From: Micropterix aruncella
Lineage: Eukaryota > Arthropoda > Insecta > Lepidoptera > Micropterigidae
Length of the DNA stretch: 64,000 bases
Direction: 5' to 3'
Assembly: GCA_944548615.1 (NCBI GenBank)
Contig: OX155960.1
Span: 14,092,447-14,156,446 of the forward strand
Positions 1 through 11,214 of the stretch are shown piece after piece. The notes under the pieces were generated by a model. That model saw only the letters and a program-made list of their open reading frames with translations. It had not been told where the DNA came from and made no database searches. A program made the translations under genes and the position numbers. Each line of letters starts with the position of its first letter. Within the stretch, counting starts at the first letter, position 1.

Positions 1-378
1 CCAAATTTTAACTTAGACAGATTAAGCGTCTGGGCGCTATCGCGGAAACAATTTTTTCGCCGGGAACCCCAAATTTGTATGGGAGGTACCACAACCGTAG
101 GGCGTAGGGACTCCAAAAACTAATGGGTTCCTCCGACGGTTAACAGAAGCTTATATACCAAATTTCAGCTCAATCCGATTAAGCGTCTGGGCGCTATCGT
201 GGAAGAATACATACATACAGACAGACATACAGACATACATACAGACAGAGATCGGTCTGGAAATAGTGTCAATCGTCTCAGGGAGTCTCAAAATATATAT
301 TCCCATCTTCATCTCAAAATTTTTTTTTAGCGCGATCACAATACTTTCCTTTCCGATAGGTCGTCAGGAAAGTAAAAG
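1..378 (-). repeat. Short dispersed repeat with CACGATAGCGCC core (partial copy)
   Basis: On the minus strand this stretch begins near 374 with a TTTCC/GGAAA-rich hairpin. It then has a GTCTGTATGTATG microsatellite and the phrase CCACGATAGCGCC followed by AATCGGATTGAGCTGAAATTTGG. The same order of blocks recurs on the plus strand at 17,780-18,192, so the two are copies of one family. The window start cuts this copy. The 62-residue frame inside it is low complexity over the TATG repeat and is not a gene. The class of element is not recognised; the hairpin-like ends suggest a small non-autonomous DNA element. Confidence 0.5.
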
Positions 379-1976
379 GGTAAAACAATCGCTATAATAA
401 TGTTGTTCATCCATAGTAGATCAGAATAAGCAGTTAAAAACAACAGAAAATTAATAACCGGAAGTAGGTAAAATGTGCCGATCCTTTAAATTGGTATTAT
501 AAACTTTTTTATTTTTGAATCGAATGTTTCTTATTATTCACGTATTATGGAAAAATAAGGCCAATGTAATTATCCGCAATTAGACATATTGTTGCAGCGC
601 AAGAAGAAAAAGGAAATAAAATACAGTTTTTTCGTGATAGGGTAAATTTCCAGGAAAGGATTATGACTTTAACAGATATAATTAAAATATTACATGACAT
701 AAAGTGCCCAAATGTATATAATATAGATAAAGTAATATAACAAATAATTAAAAAGGTATAATAAAAATTCAAATTACACGTATAGGTAATATAAATAGGT
801 AAAATATCCGTAATAATCCTTAAATTATTTTAAGGATTAAAAGCATAATTCAACTTACATGAATTTCTGATAATGTGACTTTACGACTATTTTTATAACT
901 ATGACTATTTTCACCTCCTCTTATTTTTATTAATTATTAAGGCTTTACATTTGGTATTTTGATTTTTTCAGGTCTGTACTGTTATGTTTTATTATTTTTT
1001 GGTAGCGTATTAAATAAAAATGACACGTACCATTTTTTTTAATAACTAAAAAAAAAAAATTTTTTTTTACGTATTTACATACATTTTTTTCTACATATTT
1101 AATGACCCTATGTTTATGGAATGTCCGCCCAAGCACAAGCTTTGCTTAGTTGGGCGACATATGACAGAGGGCATCATTTATCAATTAAGTTTAATTTCTT
1201 GCTGTGTTTTAGTTAAATGGTATTTTATTTGATGTTTCCTAATTGTAATTTGTAACATTTTTGTGAAAATTGCTCAAATAAATAAATAATTAACATTACA
1301 ATATTGTATAATAGTTAAAGTTGTGAATCGTGTTTTAAATTTCTTCGAAGCAAGCACTTGAAAATAAATTAAGTATATCGAAACCTTGAAAATTTTGTTT
1401 TTTTACGATTTCCGCGCTCTATAAACGTATGATAAGCATTTTGACCATAATTGGTATTGACGCTCAGTAGATGAAATATGTCTCGAGCCAAGGTCTTGTG
1501 ATGGAAAGTAAACGTGTATCATATTTGAGGCGCATATCCTCGAGTGAGTCCATGTCATGGCGATTAAGTCACTCTGAGTAACTTCCGGAGGTCTGAAATA
1601 ATTAAAAAACGAGATGCCTTAAGAAGTCCCTCTGTAGTCTTTAACTCTATTTTTGATGACTTTGTGAAAAATTTTGAATACGATTATTAAAGTGATGAAT
1701 ATGAATATTAATTATTGTCCATTGATAGGAGTTATATAATATGATAGATTATTTGATCTGTGATGATGAACGAAAGTGCCGACATATAATAATGGGCAAT
1801 TCTGTCACTGCCTTGGCCTGAATTTTGTTGTTCTGGCAGCTGATAATTACAACAACTGAAACTGAATAAAATTTAAGTACTTAACTGATAAGTTTAAAAA
1901 ATATATCAATGTAAGAGTGTCACGTGTGATTCAGCAATGATTGATATTCACGTATGATGGATATTTCCATAGAGTT
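379..1976. other. AT-rich non-coding stretch
   Basis: No frame with protein-like composition, no tRNA-like fold and no recognised transposon was seen. Runs of A and T and short AAATAAATAA tails (near 1,280) are the only landmarks. Confidence 0.4.
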
Positions 1977-2070
1977 TTCCTTGGTACGGGCTATGGCCTA
2001 GTTAGGCAGATTCTGCAACTAATACAATTGTAAATTTATGTCTTTGAATGAATAAAATTATTATTATTAT
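1977..2070 (+). mobile_element. LINE-like 3' end with ATT microsatellite tail
   Basis: The segment ends in TTTGAATGAATAAAATTATTATTATTATT, a polyadenylation-like signal followed by an ATT microsatellite. That is how many insect non-LTR retrotransposons of the Jockey/CR1 group end. No coding part is attached, so this is at most a very short 5'-truncated insertion. Confidence 0.3.
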
Positions 2071-3592
2071 TTCACAAGTCGTATTTGTAATTTTATATGA
2101 CGTTCTTCATCCCGATGAAACCACATTTTCTTTAGAAAAATAGCTATAAAAGACTATCTGCAACCTATGATCTGTAATTCAATAAAATGTACGTTTGATT
2201 GGAAACAATATAGTTTAGGACGAATAATCATTCTAGTGCAGTAATCAAGTGTCGCAGTTTAAATAAGCAAAATAATAGAAGTGAGGATTTTCCACTTCAT
2301 ATTTATTGGTCATTTATTACTAGATATATTACAATTACAATTTAGTTTTGCTTCAGTATGTAGGCTTTCCTACACTTGGATGCGTCTTTGCCTCTCAAGT
2401 TTTAAATAAATAATTAATTAAAGAATATTAACTATCATGATATAGTTGTGGCAATATAAATTAATTTTAGTAAATTATAATTGGTTTGAAAACAGAAAAT
2501 AATCTAATAATCAAAATTGCTGATCAAAGAAAGAGCTCAATGTCTGTAGTCATAATTATCAAAGCAATAATATGATGGTCATGAAAATAGATAAGGGTAT
2601 ACTAAAAATATCTAAATTTAAATTAATTATCAAATCTAGCAATATAACCGTCGTCGATAAAAATAAAAATAAAAATTACGCTCTTTGGCAAAGTTGATTA
2701 TCATGAATTTTCCGTTATTTTACATTAGGATGCTCTTGGAATAAGAATTCAGCATTATCCAAATCTCTTAAGTCATACACTGGATTCTTGACTAGGCCAT
2801 TAGATAGATACCAAATTAATGTAAAAAAAGATAACAAATAATTAGGCGCAATAATCAAGTGTCGTGTAGTGTATCTGGTGCAGAGCTTATTTCACATGTT
2901 CTAGGCTGTAGTTAGTCTCCTACATTATACTCTCGGGATTCCTAATATTGGTGTTCATTATGTATCAACAAAAACATTCAAAATGTACGCGGAGAAGATA
3001 ATAAACGGCAAATCGATCCATTACATTACTAGGTCAATATTCACTGAACACTGTAATGACATTCAGGTTTTTTAAAAGTCTGCAATTAAATTATGATTTT
3101 CATCCTATCGCATCACAATCGAACAAGCCCATTATGAATTTCGTTCGCTGATTTGGAAATCTGCCGATCTTGAAAATTCGCGCGAAAAGTCGTAAAATCT
3201 TTGCCCCTCGCGCCCAGGTCAAGTATTTAATAAAGGGGAGTCGCGGCAAAAAGCTAGATATCAAATTCCACCCGAAATTTGTAAATGAATTATTCAAGAA
3301 AAATATCAAATTAAAGCGAAAAGGGGGAAAGGAATCCTTCTAATGATATTCTCTATCCCGAAGCGTCGGAAAAAGGTGAAATTGATACGTAAGTAGGTAA
3401 AATATGTGGGTTCCTGCTCCTGGCTTTGATACACAACCAGTCTCGTATGCCGAAACGTCCGTGTAAAGTTTAAGATGCTGATCTACCAAATTGCGGCACA
3501 TGTGCCGCATAGTGCCGTACAGTGCCAAAAAATGCTTGCTCTGATGTATATATTAAGGGGTGTCAAATACAAGGGAAAAAACTGTCACCTCA
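2071..3592. other. Unrecognised AT-rich stretch
   Basis: Two short segments near 2,240 and 2,850 share the phrase AATAATCAAGTGTCG, hinting at an old dispersed repeat. Nothing else could be supported. The frames between 3,100 and 3,530 do not resemble any family known to me. Confidence 0.3.
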
Positions 3593-3975
3593 GGGAATTA
3601 TATTCATATTCATATTCATTTTATTAGCATACTGGTATACAAGTCGGATACAGATTCAGAACATTCATATATATATTTTTTTATCGTAAAGAAAAGATTA
3701 AATAAACAAAAGAAAACAAAGAAAAAACACATGAATAATGTAAAAAGAAGAAATACAAGACAAAATGCAGAGATCATTAAATACGTTGGCCACCAAAGCA
3801 TTGTAGACTTCACTCGAGTAATATTCCTCCAGTGAGTAAAACGCCTTATCTGTAAGGTACCTCTTAAGGCGTCTCTTAAACACGTCAAGAGATTGCGACT
3901 CTGCCTCTCCGACTTGGATAATGTATAGCCTCTACTACTTGGATAACTATAACAACATCGCATCCTTGAAATGCC
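3593..3975 (-). pseudogene. LINE reverse-transcriptase C-terminal fragment and 3' end
   Basis: Read on the minus strand, 3,883-3,698 encodes a piece with FKRRLKRYLTDKAFYSLEEY. This resembles the extreme C-terminus of insect non-LTR retrotransposon ORF2 proteins, where a KFKxxLKxYLxxKxFYSxEEF-like block precedes the stop. The element then ends at about 3,600 in a TATGAA microsatellite, as expected for a LINE 3' tail on this strand. No palm, endonuclease or other reverse transcriptase motif is present. It is a 5'-truncated dead copy. Confidence 0.45.
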
Positions 3976-4650
3976 ATGGAATGGAATGGAATGTCCCTGT
4001 CTGCCATGGAATAAACGTATAGACTAAATTGTCAATACGATCCACAGACAAACTACGCCAACAGACCCATAATAGCCCGAAGCGTTACCGCGAGGCACCA
4101 GAAAGAGGATTCAGCGGGCTGATTTCGCTCCATTACTATCAGATTTAGACGGATTACTTCATCCTATAGTTTGGTCACAGATTAGAAGTCGCTTGCGAGG
4201 CCTCTACTTGATTTTAGCGATAATTCAGTTCGAATTTATCACTGACAGTGGCGCCAAACAGCGCCAGGGCGCAGCGGGTTCGTGGCGCTCTTTGCCCGTC
4301 ACTAACGCACGGTATCGGGATGCCAACTGATCGTTTCAATATGACGTCAGGTCGCCGACGACCCCCGCTGCTGAGAAAACATACGTTTCTAGACTCCCCC
4401 TTTCGGTAATTCACCAGATGTCCAGCTTGGCTAACAAAGCAGCCAGTGCACCGATCGCCCAGTTCCGCCTGAGGAGATCCCCGAAATCAGCAGGTCTGAT
4501 CCGAACCACGTCCAACTGAAGGTAACAGCCGCAGACAGAGCTGGCAGAGGCCCTGACAAGTTAGTTCCTCTTCGAGGATGCTACCGAATGGGAGCTGAAC
4601 CGTGAGTTGATCTGACCTAAGAAAAGCTGACCACAGACAGGTCAACAACT
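3976..4650 (+). repeat. Dispersed repeat family GTCGACTAC, copy 1 (partial)
   Basis: This segment shares ordered blocks with 4,651-5,345 and 23,044-23,690. Examples are the GCCCATAA...CCAACGC/ACCGCGAGGCACCAGAAAGAGGA region, the ATTCAGTTCGAATTTATC block, a CGGTATCGGGAT-like block, GCCCAGTTCCGCC and a terminal GGGAGCTGAA. It is GC-richer than its surroundings. No continuous protein frame survives in any copy, so I treat it as an interspersed repeat of unknown class. Confidence 0.5.
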
Positions 4651-5345
4651 ACTAGGGTTGTCGACTACAGCGGGCGAGCCCGTCACCTCAGGAAGTTTTA
4701 ACGATTAGTCGTTCTATTTTCCTGGAGTGAGCGCAGAAGACTTGAGGACAAAACAGTCCACCATCTAGCTACGCCACAAGCCCGTAAGAGGCCAACGCCT
4801 TAACCGCGAGATAGCCAGGAGTGTTACTCGGCGGGCTTACACTCAAGCCATTACTTCCAATTGTGACCAGATTACTCCAGTCTCTTTATTGGTTACGAGT
4901 TCGAGGTCGCTTGCGCGGTCCTCTCCCTTGCGAAGCGGTGAAACGGTGTTTACCGAATCAATCGCGAACCACAGCGTCCTTTGCCCGGCTGTTCACCCAG
5001 GATAGGATAGTCGATGGTCGTTTCAAGAGCAGTCGCCGTTAGGTCCGCAACCAGCCCCGCTCTATAGGAAACAGTACTGCTTCCAGACTCCCCCGACTGT
5101 TAGTCAGAGTGCACAGTCGATTGGCTTACGCCGCACGGTGCGCAGACCCCACAGGAGCGCCAGAAGGTTGATTTCCAGGGGAAACTGACCATAAGGCCAG
5201 AGTCCTACCCAGGCTCGCACTTCATGCGTGGAGGCCGTCGGATAGGTGTTGACCCGTAAGTGTGACCAACCCTGAACAGAATGGGTCTTCGTGGCCAACT
5301 CAGCAAGAGCCCTTTAACTCCCCACAGGTCAACAGACCCAAGCAG
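4651..5345 (+). repeat. Dispersed repeat family GTCGACTAC, copy 2
   Basis: The copy opens with GGTTGTCGACTAC, then CCCGTCACCTCAGGAAGTTT and TTAACGAT. The same opening occurs at 23,047, and its reverse complement at about 17,205-17,155. It lies directly after copy 1 in the same orientation, so the two look like a head-to-tail pair. Later blocks (AGTGCACAGTCGATTG...ACGCCGCACGGTGCGCA) match the 23-kb copy closely. The class is unknown. Confidence 0.5.
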
Positions 5346-5544
5346 AACCTAGCCGTTAGGAAACATCTGGTGGATACGTTGAGGTAAACATGCACAAAAT
5401 TTGTGATTTTGTGCTCGGCCGTGATGTCTGCGCAGAGGTGTGATCGTTTTGTGTACGCAATCGACTGACCGGTAGATACTCAGTGTTGCATTCGCCACTG
5501 GAGAGAAAACAATTGTACGCGCTATTTAATTCGACGATTAAACT
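5346..5544 (+). promoter_or_regulatory. Possible promoter and 5' UTR of the MADF fragment
   Basis: About 55 bases before the ATG at 5,545 lies ACTCAGTGTTG, matching the arthropod initiator TCAGT. No TATA box stands out at -30. The interval is not part of any repeat recognised here. The call rests only on the initiator motif and its position. Confidence 0.2.
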
Positions 5545-5702
5545 ATGGAATGGACGAATGAGACAATTACCAAATTTATAAAAGATCATCCCGTTATATG
5601 GGATTCAAATCATGTCAATTACAAAATTAGAAACATTGTGCATCCGCAGGAATTGGCCCACAAATACGACTGCGACAGCACAGAATCAAATAGAAATAGA
5701 AG
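5545..5702 (+). pseudogene. Truncated MADF-domain exon
   Basis: The frame encodes about 52 residues resembling the start of a MADF domain, the Myb/SANT-like DNA-binding fold common in insect transcription factors and in proteins carried by PIF/Harbinger transposons. Visible marks are TITKFIKDHPVIWDS, the spaced HVNYK that follows, and a later ELAHKYDCD helix. At 5,703 the sequence switches abruptly into a minus-strand mariner remnant, so the domain is cut before its last helix. It could be a first exon lacking a visible donor, a retained transposon-derived exon, or a dead fragment. I favour a fragment. No partner BESS domain is present. Confidence 0.4.
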
Positions 5703-5909
5703 ATCACGAGCTTCTTCATCATCGTTTACAGTTCTTCACAGTATAGATTTGAATTAACACTTGTTCCAAACCACAATAAGCTGTAATGGAAACCGCTTAG
5801 AACCTCATATTCGAAAATAAGGCAAATTTTCCACCTTTTACATGGTTTCACACGCGAAAATATCCGAGCAATAATAAACGACCGAAAGACAGAGAAATTT
5901 ATAAAAAAA
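5703..5909 (-). pseudogene. Mariner transposase remnant, copy 1, left piece
   Basis: On the minus strand the translation contains VNSNLYCEEL after an ILS-FHYSLL-like stretch. This resembles the block between the first and second catalytic aspartates of mariner transposases. The nucleotide sequence is also alignable to the mariner remnant at 14,945-15,110 (shared CACGAGCTTCTTCATCATCG-like start and CTCATATTCGAAAATAA block). The AAGCTATTGCATAGC repeat at 5,910-6,860 interrupts it, and homology to the 15-kb copy resumes at 6,861. Stops and missing ends show that it is dead. Confidence 0.5.
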
Positions 5910-6307
5910 TACGTGTGGCACTCGGGGACTGCCGCGGTAAAGCTATTGCATAGCATTTTTAACAACTTATGCAATTATAACGTTAATATCGATCTATTTA
6001 GCACTAGTGTTGTATCAGCGAGACGTATCCTCAGCAACAATTTCTTTTAGTACCTACTCTTCTGCTTTTCTTTATTGTTATTATTTTTTTGTATTCGATT
6101 TCTCGATATTGTTTTTTTGCCTTCTTGTCCCTTTTGTTTAATTTTTATTTGCGTTTTTTAAATTTATAGTACCGGACCCTGCCAAGCGTTTTTGCTGGCA
6201 ATTCCATATTCTCTAAACTGTGTCTATATGTGAGAACCTGTTATTGGCTATCATTTATTATTTAAGTTGTTATTTAATATTTTATATGGCTGTTGGTTTT
6301 CCTTAAA

Positions 6308-6339
<32 letters not shown>

Positions 6340-6860
6340 ATTTTTTTTTTTTTTCTGATATCAGATAACTGCGCTCTATCGGAAAACGTTGAAATTATTC
6401 CGAATCATTTGCGGCTGCAGTAGCAAATGATTCAGAATAATTTAAACGTCTTCCAATTAAGCGCCGCGCACGAATTTTTTATTCGATAAAGCAAAAAAAA
6501 CGGATTATTCGAAAAAAATCATAGATAAAAAGATAGATAATTAAATTATCTTTAAAATGGTGCAGGTTTCATAATAATACGCCAGATAGTATTTGCGTAG
6601 TAGTCGTTTTTGTGTTCGGTTAGACCTAATTTCACAAATTAATTACACTCTGTAATATAAACAAAATCTAAAATATTCAAAGCTAAGAATATTAGGAAAA
6701 TGTTCTTGTTTAACATATATTTTTTTCGAATCGTAAGCAGTACTCGTTTAGACGTAATTATCAGTTTAAAATCATTAATTTTTGTTAAGAAATTTCTTCA
6801 TTCGGTCGCCGCGCTGGCCTAGCTAGGCCCGCGATAAAAGCTATGCAATAGCTTAAAAAA
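5910..6860 (-). mobile_element. AAGCTATTGCATAGC-family element, copy A (with an inner insertion)
   Basis: In minus orientation the element runs from AAGCTATTGCATAGC (6,854) through a conserved body to a hairpin and then GCTATGCAATAGCTT plus an outer GTGCCACACGTA end (5,910). The 15-bp inverted terminal motif is shared by both ends, but only one end has the outer 30-bp extension. Arms containing ATTCCGAATCATTTGC make a long central hairpin at about 6,390-6,455. Bases 5,981-6,337 are foreign and end in an AAATAAAT microsatellite (see the separate entry). The element sits inside a mariner remnant that continues on both sides. Confidence 0.65.
5981..6337 (+). mobile_element. Retroelement 3' end inserted in copy A
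   Basis: This block is absent from the other AAGCTATTGCATAGC copies, where GCAATTATAA is followed directly by TTATTTATTTATT. It ends in CCTTAAAAAATAAATAAATAAATAAATAAAT, typical of a LINE or SINE 3' tail with a tetranucleotide repeat. No coding sequence was found. Confidence 0.4.
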
Positions 6861-6990
6861 CATGGCTTCGAACCAAATTTATTTCATTTTAAAATTTTGA
6901 CCGAAGTTATACACACTCAAAACGATCAGTGTAAAAAAATCATTATTTACGTAGGTAAGATCCTAACATAATTGATTTTTTCAGTCACAT
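6861..6990 (-). pseudogene. Mariner remnant, copy 1, right piece
   Basis: ACATGGCTTCGAACC...TTTATTT here parallels ACATGGCCTTGAACT...TTTATTT at 15,107. Further on, TTACGTAGGTAAG parallels the same string at 15,204. The order and spacing show that this is the continuation of the mariner copy split by the element at 5,910-6,860. No frame survives. Confidence 0.45.
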
Positions 6991-7189
6991 AATATATGTA
7001 CATAAATCCGCCGTTGTTCTGTCGACGCTGATAACGCAGTGGCAACTCAATCATTGTGGTAATCTAACATGACAGAGAAAAATCACCTGTCAACGCCTTA
7101 GTTATCTTTCCATGACCGTAAATTAATAACGGTTTTATATCGTTATCTATTCCACGCTTATGAATGCTGATTATTTTCAGGGTTTGTTT

Positions 7190-8080
7190 TCGTATTCTTT
7201 AGATGCTCCCTTCGCTGGGAAGCAAAGGTGAATCGTGGAAAACTCCAAAATGGTGTAATTTTTAACTACAAATATATATGGAAAACAAGCAGCTTTTGTT
7301 AGGGCATCCACGTCTCTTGTGTACGACACCTATAAGTGCTAACTGATCAAGCTTCTCAAATAACTACCGAAGGTTAGTTATTGCTTAACGACGGGTTTTT
7401 CTCCCCAACAAGCGTGACAAAGGTGTTGTGAGAGTGGCCACCCTTCACTAGACTCCAATTGACTGTGAGCGAAGGGTGGTTCTCATCAGGAAGTTTTCTC
7501 CGTTATCGAAAGTCGTGGATGTTGAAGTTGAAGTATTTATTCAGAAGGTCTCTAGTAGGTTGCCAGTTCGTAACGCCTTGATTGATATTTCGCCGTTGTG
7601 TAGGTAGTGTGGGCGCGAGGTGAAGCCGTGGTGTGTATCCGAAGTGTGAAGCGCCGCGATATATTCGAAGATAATGATAGTCACGTATACTATGCGTGAT
7701 TTGTTGACTCGAAGATAAAGAAGAGCGCGAGTACTTGATAATGCGCGGATACTGTCCTCCAGGGAATGATATCGATCGATCGAAATGTACTGCGTTTTAT
7801 ATTGTAAGCAGTGACGCAATAGTTGTGAGTGGGGTGAGAAATGTGTCTTAATTTCGTATCGATCAGAAGAAATGACATTAGTCATCACTTGACTGTGCAA
7901 AAAATGCCGAATTTAGTTGGAAATCAACTGCAGCTAGCTCGTGTAGATTTGAGCGAATTTGCGGTTTCGATTCTGTAGAAATTACTTTTTTGTTGTGGGT
8001 ATGTTGGACTGAAGCTTCAACAGTGTTCTTTAATTTTATTAACCCGCCGCTTTTTTTGTCCAAAAACTTCATATCAATTT
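7190..8080. repeat. LTR-like dispersed repeat, copy 1
   Basis: From about 7,420 the sequence TGTGAGAGTGGCCACCC...AGACTCCAA...GTGAGCGAAGGGTGG forms a short hairpin. It is followed by a TATTTATT box and a TTGCCAGTT-CGTAACGC block. The same blocks in the same order occur at 21,395-21,540. A TGTGAG start with an inner hairpin would fit a solo LTR, but I could not fix both ends. The 119-residue minus-strand frame here has no recognisable family. Confidence 0.3.
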
Positions 8081-9229
8081 GAGTGTAAATTTAATGGTGC
8101 AAGTCTGTGTTTCAATAGGTTTGCGTGCGTAAGGTTCATCGCGCGAAAACTTCTGCGTCTGACCTTCCAATTAATGTGAGACCGCCTGACTAATGATCGC
8201 GTCTCGGCTTAAATTAGGCATCATAAGTTCGGCGAACTCTGCCTCAGAGGGAGTGTCTGTCGGAGGACGTTTAAAATGTTGGATTCAGTCTCTCCATGAC
8301 ATTCTTGTTTAATTTGATTTACGACTGTTTCATATCACTTATCATTGTTTCAGCTGTTTATATAAATTAAGAAATTTATGTATCGCTACTTTCCAGCTTG
8401 CTAACGCGGCGGATAACAGAGCTGAACGCGAGCAAAGACAGCGTGAAGCGAGCCTGAGCTGAACTACCCCTTCAACGCTGCATGTCAAAAATCGAGTATA
8501 TGACATAGAGGTTTGGATAATCCTGAATGCATATTCCAAGTGTAGTATGCTGTAAAATAAAGGAAAATATTCCGATTGTTGAAATTTACCATAGAGCATA
8601 ATTTTAATTTGTATCGATGAAGATTATATTGCTTGTTTTGATCAGTAATTTTGTAATGTTTAGTACACAACTATCATATTGCTAATACCATAATTAGGGT
8701 TATACATATTGTTCTTTTTATTTAATCAGAAAATTTCGTTATTACATTATTTTCTAATTATTGAAGGTTCTCATACCAATTATAAATTACTTGAATTAAT
8801 TTATTTCCCAACAACCACAATAGATATTTTTCCCTAATTAATTACATTACTGAAAATATTCGACGCAATGACGCATCTAGGTGTGGAATTGCCTACTACT
8901 GAAATTGTACTGTATTGTATTATAATCGATCGAACAAGCTGGTCGATCGCGTTGTGCGCAATTAATAACGTGTTATACCATTCGCTTGCGTGTCGCAATG
9001 AATAGATCGTTTTATATGATGATTTTGTATGATGTCACGTAATTTGTAAACAAACTAGTTACCAAGAAACCCGACTTTTTACTGTTACTTTTAATCCAAA
9101 CCAGCACAATAAAAGAGGTTATCTAAGAAAACTGAAGCCGATCTATATATCAGCAGCGACAAAATTCTTGCCAAATACGCAAAACTTAATTTTCGGGTAA
9201 TCCTGCAGTTTAATCTGTACCTGGTTTGA
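8081..9229. other. Unrecognised intergenic stretch
   Basis: Mixed composition, with a somewhat GC-rich patch at 8,400-8,480. The short frames at 8,342-8,670 look random. No element ends were seen. Confidence 0.3.
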
Positions 9230-9420
9230 TGGAGGTCCCAAAGAGATCAAATTAGTAGAAGCCTTTTCCCCGATGGCTTTGGAGGACTTCCAATTTGGTT
9301 AGGTGTAGTCCTCCTATCACCGTAGGGTTGGCTGTTAGAGATTGTCATATGATAATAAACCCGCCCATTGTGAATTTTCGCAATAAAGAGTAGAAACAAA
9401 TAAATAAATCAAACCGGTAG
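9230..9420 (+). mobile_element. Retroelement 3' end, related to 11,040-11,130
   Basis: The end ATAATAAACCCGCCCATTGTGAATT...AATAAAGAGTAGAAACAAATAAATAAATC resembles GGCAATAAACGCGCCAATTTAATAATT...AATAAAGAGAAGAAACAAAAAAACAAAC at 11,070-11,122. A shared AATAAA signal plus an A-rich tail suggests two 3' ends of the same non-LTR family. No coding part is seen. Confidence 0.35.
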
Positions 9421-10589
9421 TGCCGAGATTGATGTGGTATTATAGGCTTTTGTCATATCTTATATTTTAACTAAGATTACCCTAGGAATGAATGATACAT
9501 TTTAAATTAAAATGCAGCAACCTATTAATTTATCCTAACACCATGCAAACCGAGGGACGTCCCACATATAACTAGGATTACGCCTGTAACTAGGTGTACG
9601 ATTTATGACTTATTTAGATGGTGAGCTGACATAATAAAAATAAAATTTATTAGTAGGGATTTGTATTAGGTAATATTATGTAGAGAACAAAAAACTCACA
9701 ATGTATTTACTACCAATTAAAGATTAAAAATTAATAATAATAATAACAGTAAATATATTGACATATTTCGTTACATAATATTTTAAACAAATTAAACTGC
9801 TTCTGTTAGTTCCTTATATAGTATGTTCCATAATGCCCCAACTCGAATAGCCTTTTATTAATTATAGTTTAAAACTATAAATATTTCCTAATATTTTCAG
9901 GTTCTTCAAGACTATTGTACATTCGGGTACGATGTACCAAGCTTGCGTTTGTGCCATTTGCCTTGTATTAAGTACATGCCCTATATCACGCACTAGCCCT
10001 ATATCAATTGCATATTTAGAGTATTTTTTTTTTTTTTTATTCAAATACTTTTTTAATTTCCTATGTAGAATGGCTAATTCATTGTTGATGACCTTATATA
10101 GCAGCGGTCTGCAACGTTGCGCCCTCACCAACGGTAACGCCTCCCCCCCCCCCCCCCCTCCCCCACTGTCATTTTTGCGCGGAAAAAATATTATTTTAAA
10201 ATGAAATTTCAAACATTCAATATCGGAAAGCTGGTAAACACGTAGATTTGGAGGATATGCAGGTTGAGAGAAGTAACAACAGATTTTTTTTAATTGAATT
10301 TTTGGTGAATAAAGTATTTTACATTGTAAAGTTTCGGGTTCAAATAGCCGCTGAGTTACCATTTTCTGTTGGGATAAAATTAACGGAATTGCATTTCAGT
10401 TTTGTTGATCAAATGTACACATGTTACACACATGTTGTTCACGCCAGTGAGGTTTGTGTGAGAATTAGCGTAATTTTCCGCCTCCTAATCACTTGTCTAA
10501 TCCAATCCCTTTTATAAATTCTTCCGCTCCAATCAATATTGTCGGTACCCATTTAAACATGTCGCGACCCGCGCCGATCTGAGCCGCCC
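9421..10589. other. AT-rich stretch with a poly-C tract
   Basis: Non-coding by composition. At 10,142-10,165 there is a run of C broken once by T, in a locally GC-rich patch. Frames of 89-166 residues crossing this tract are proline/glycine homopolymer artefacts. Confidence 0.35.
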
Positions 10590-10841
10590 AGCGCTACGGA
10601 TCGCCCCGTCGGAACGACGGGTAGGACAGTACATTTGTTGACTTGGCGAGGCGCGTCGTCGAATGTATTCGCTCCGCAACAACAGACGAGATTATCGTTT
10701 TTTCTCGTCGCAAACCGCCGCATCGCATCACACAAACCTTTGTGTTGATTAGCCCGCATCGCAATTCGTGTGAAACCTCAGTGAGTGACAGATAAACGAG
10801 AAGCAGTGCAGTCCAGCAGCACATACGGAACAAACAAAACC
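10590..10841 (+). promoter_or_regulatory. Candidate host promoter and short first exon
   Basis: A CpG-rich patch leads to ACCTCAGTGAGTG, with the arthropod initiator TCAGT at 10,778-10,782. A splice donor, CC|GTAAGTACC, follows at 10,842. An untranslated first exon of about 64 bases would fit. The patch is GC-richer than its surroundings and does not match any repeat here. No coding exon could be linked to it, so this is a weak prediction. Confidence 0.25.
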
Positions 10842-11039
10842 GTAAGTACCGACATCCTGTCTTTCCACTTTAAATATCCGCTCCTGGGTACTAAGGTACA
10901 CCAGGTGGTCCTTCAAGCTAGCAAACTCACACGGATCTCACGCAAAATCATAAACCGCCTAGAGTGCTCTTCTGAGTAACGAGACCAGACCTCTAGGTAC
11001 CCGCATCATCACATGTACACATACATATTCACACTTCAT

Positions 11040-11130
11040 GGTTGGTTTTAAGAGATGGTAATATGGCAATAAACGCGCCAATTTAATAATTCAAAATAAA
11101 GAGAAGAAACAAAAAAACAAACCTAGAGAA
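11040..11130 (+). mobile_element. Retroelement 3' end, second copy
   Basis: Matches the 3' end described at 9,230-9,420 over the AATAAACGCGCC and AATAAAGAGAAGAAAC blocks and ends in an A-rich tail. Confidence 0.35.
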
Positions 11131-11214
11131 AAGGAATATGTATATGTAGGTTAGATAGGATTTTTAATTTTTTTGCGCCTTATGGGTGTGACATATTTTC
11201 AAAGGAGCTTCTTT

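Noticed and set aside
9862..10362. 166-residue minus-strand frame with a glycine run
   Set aside because: The frame crosses the poly-C tract and AT-rich DNA; homopolymer artefact.
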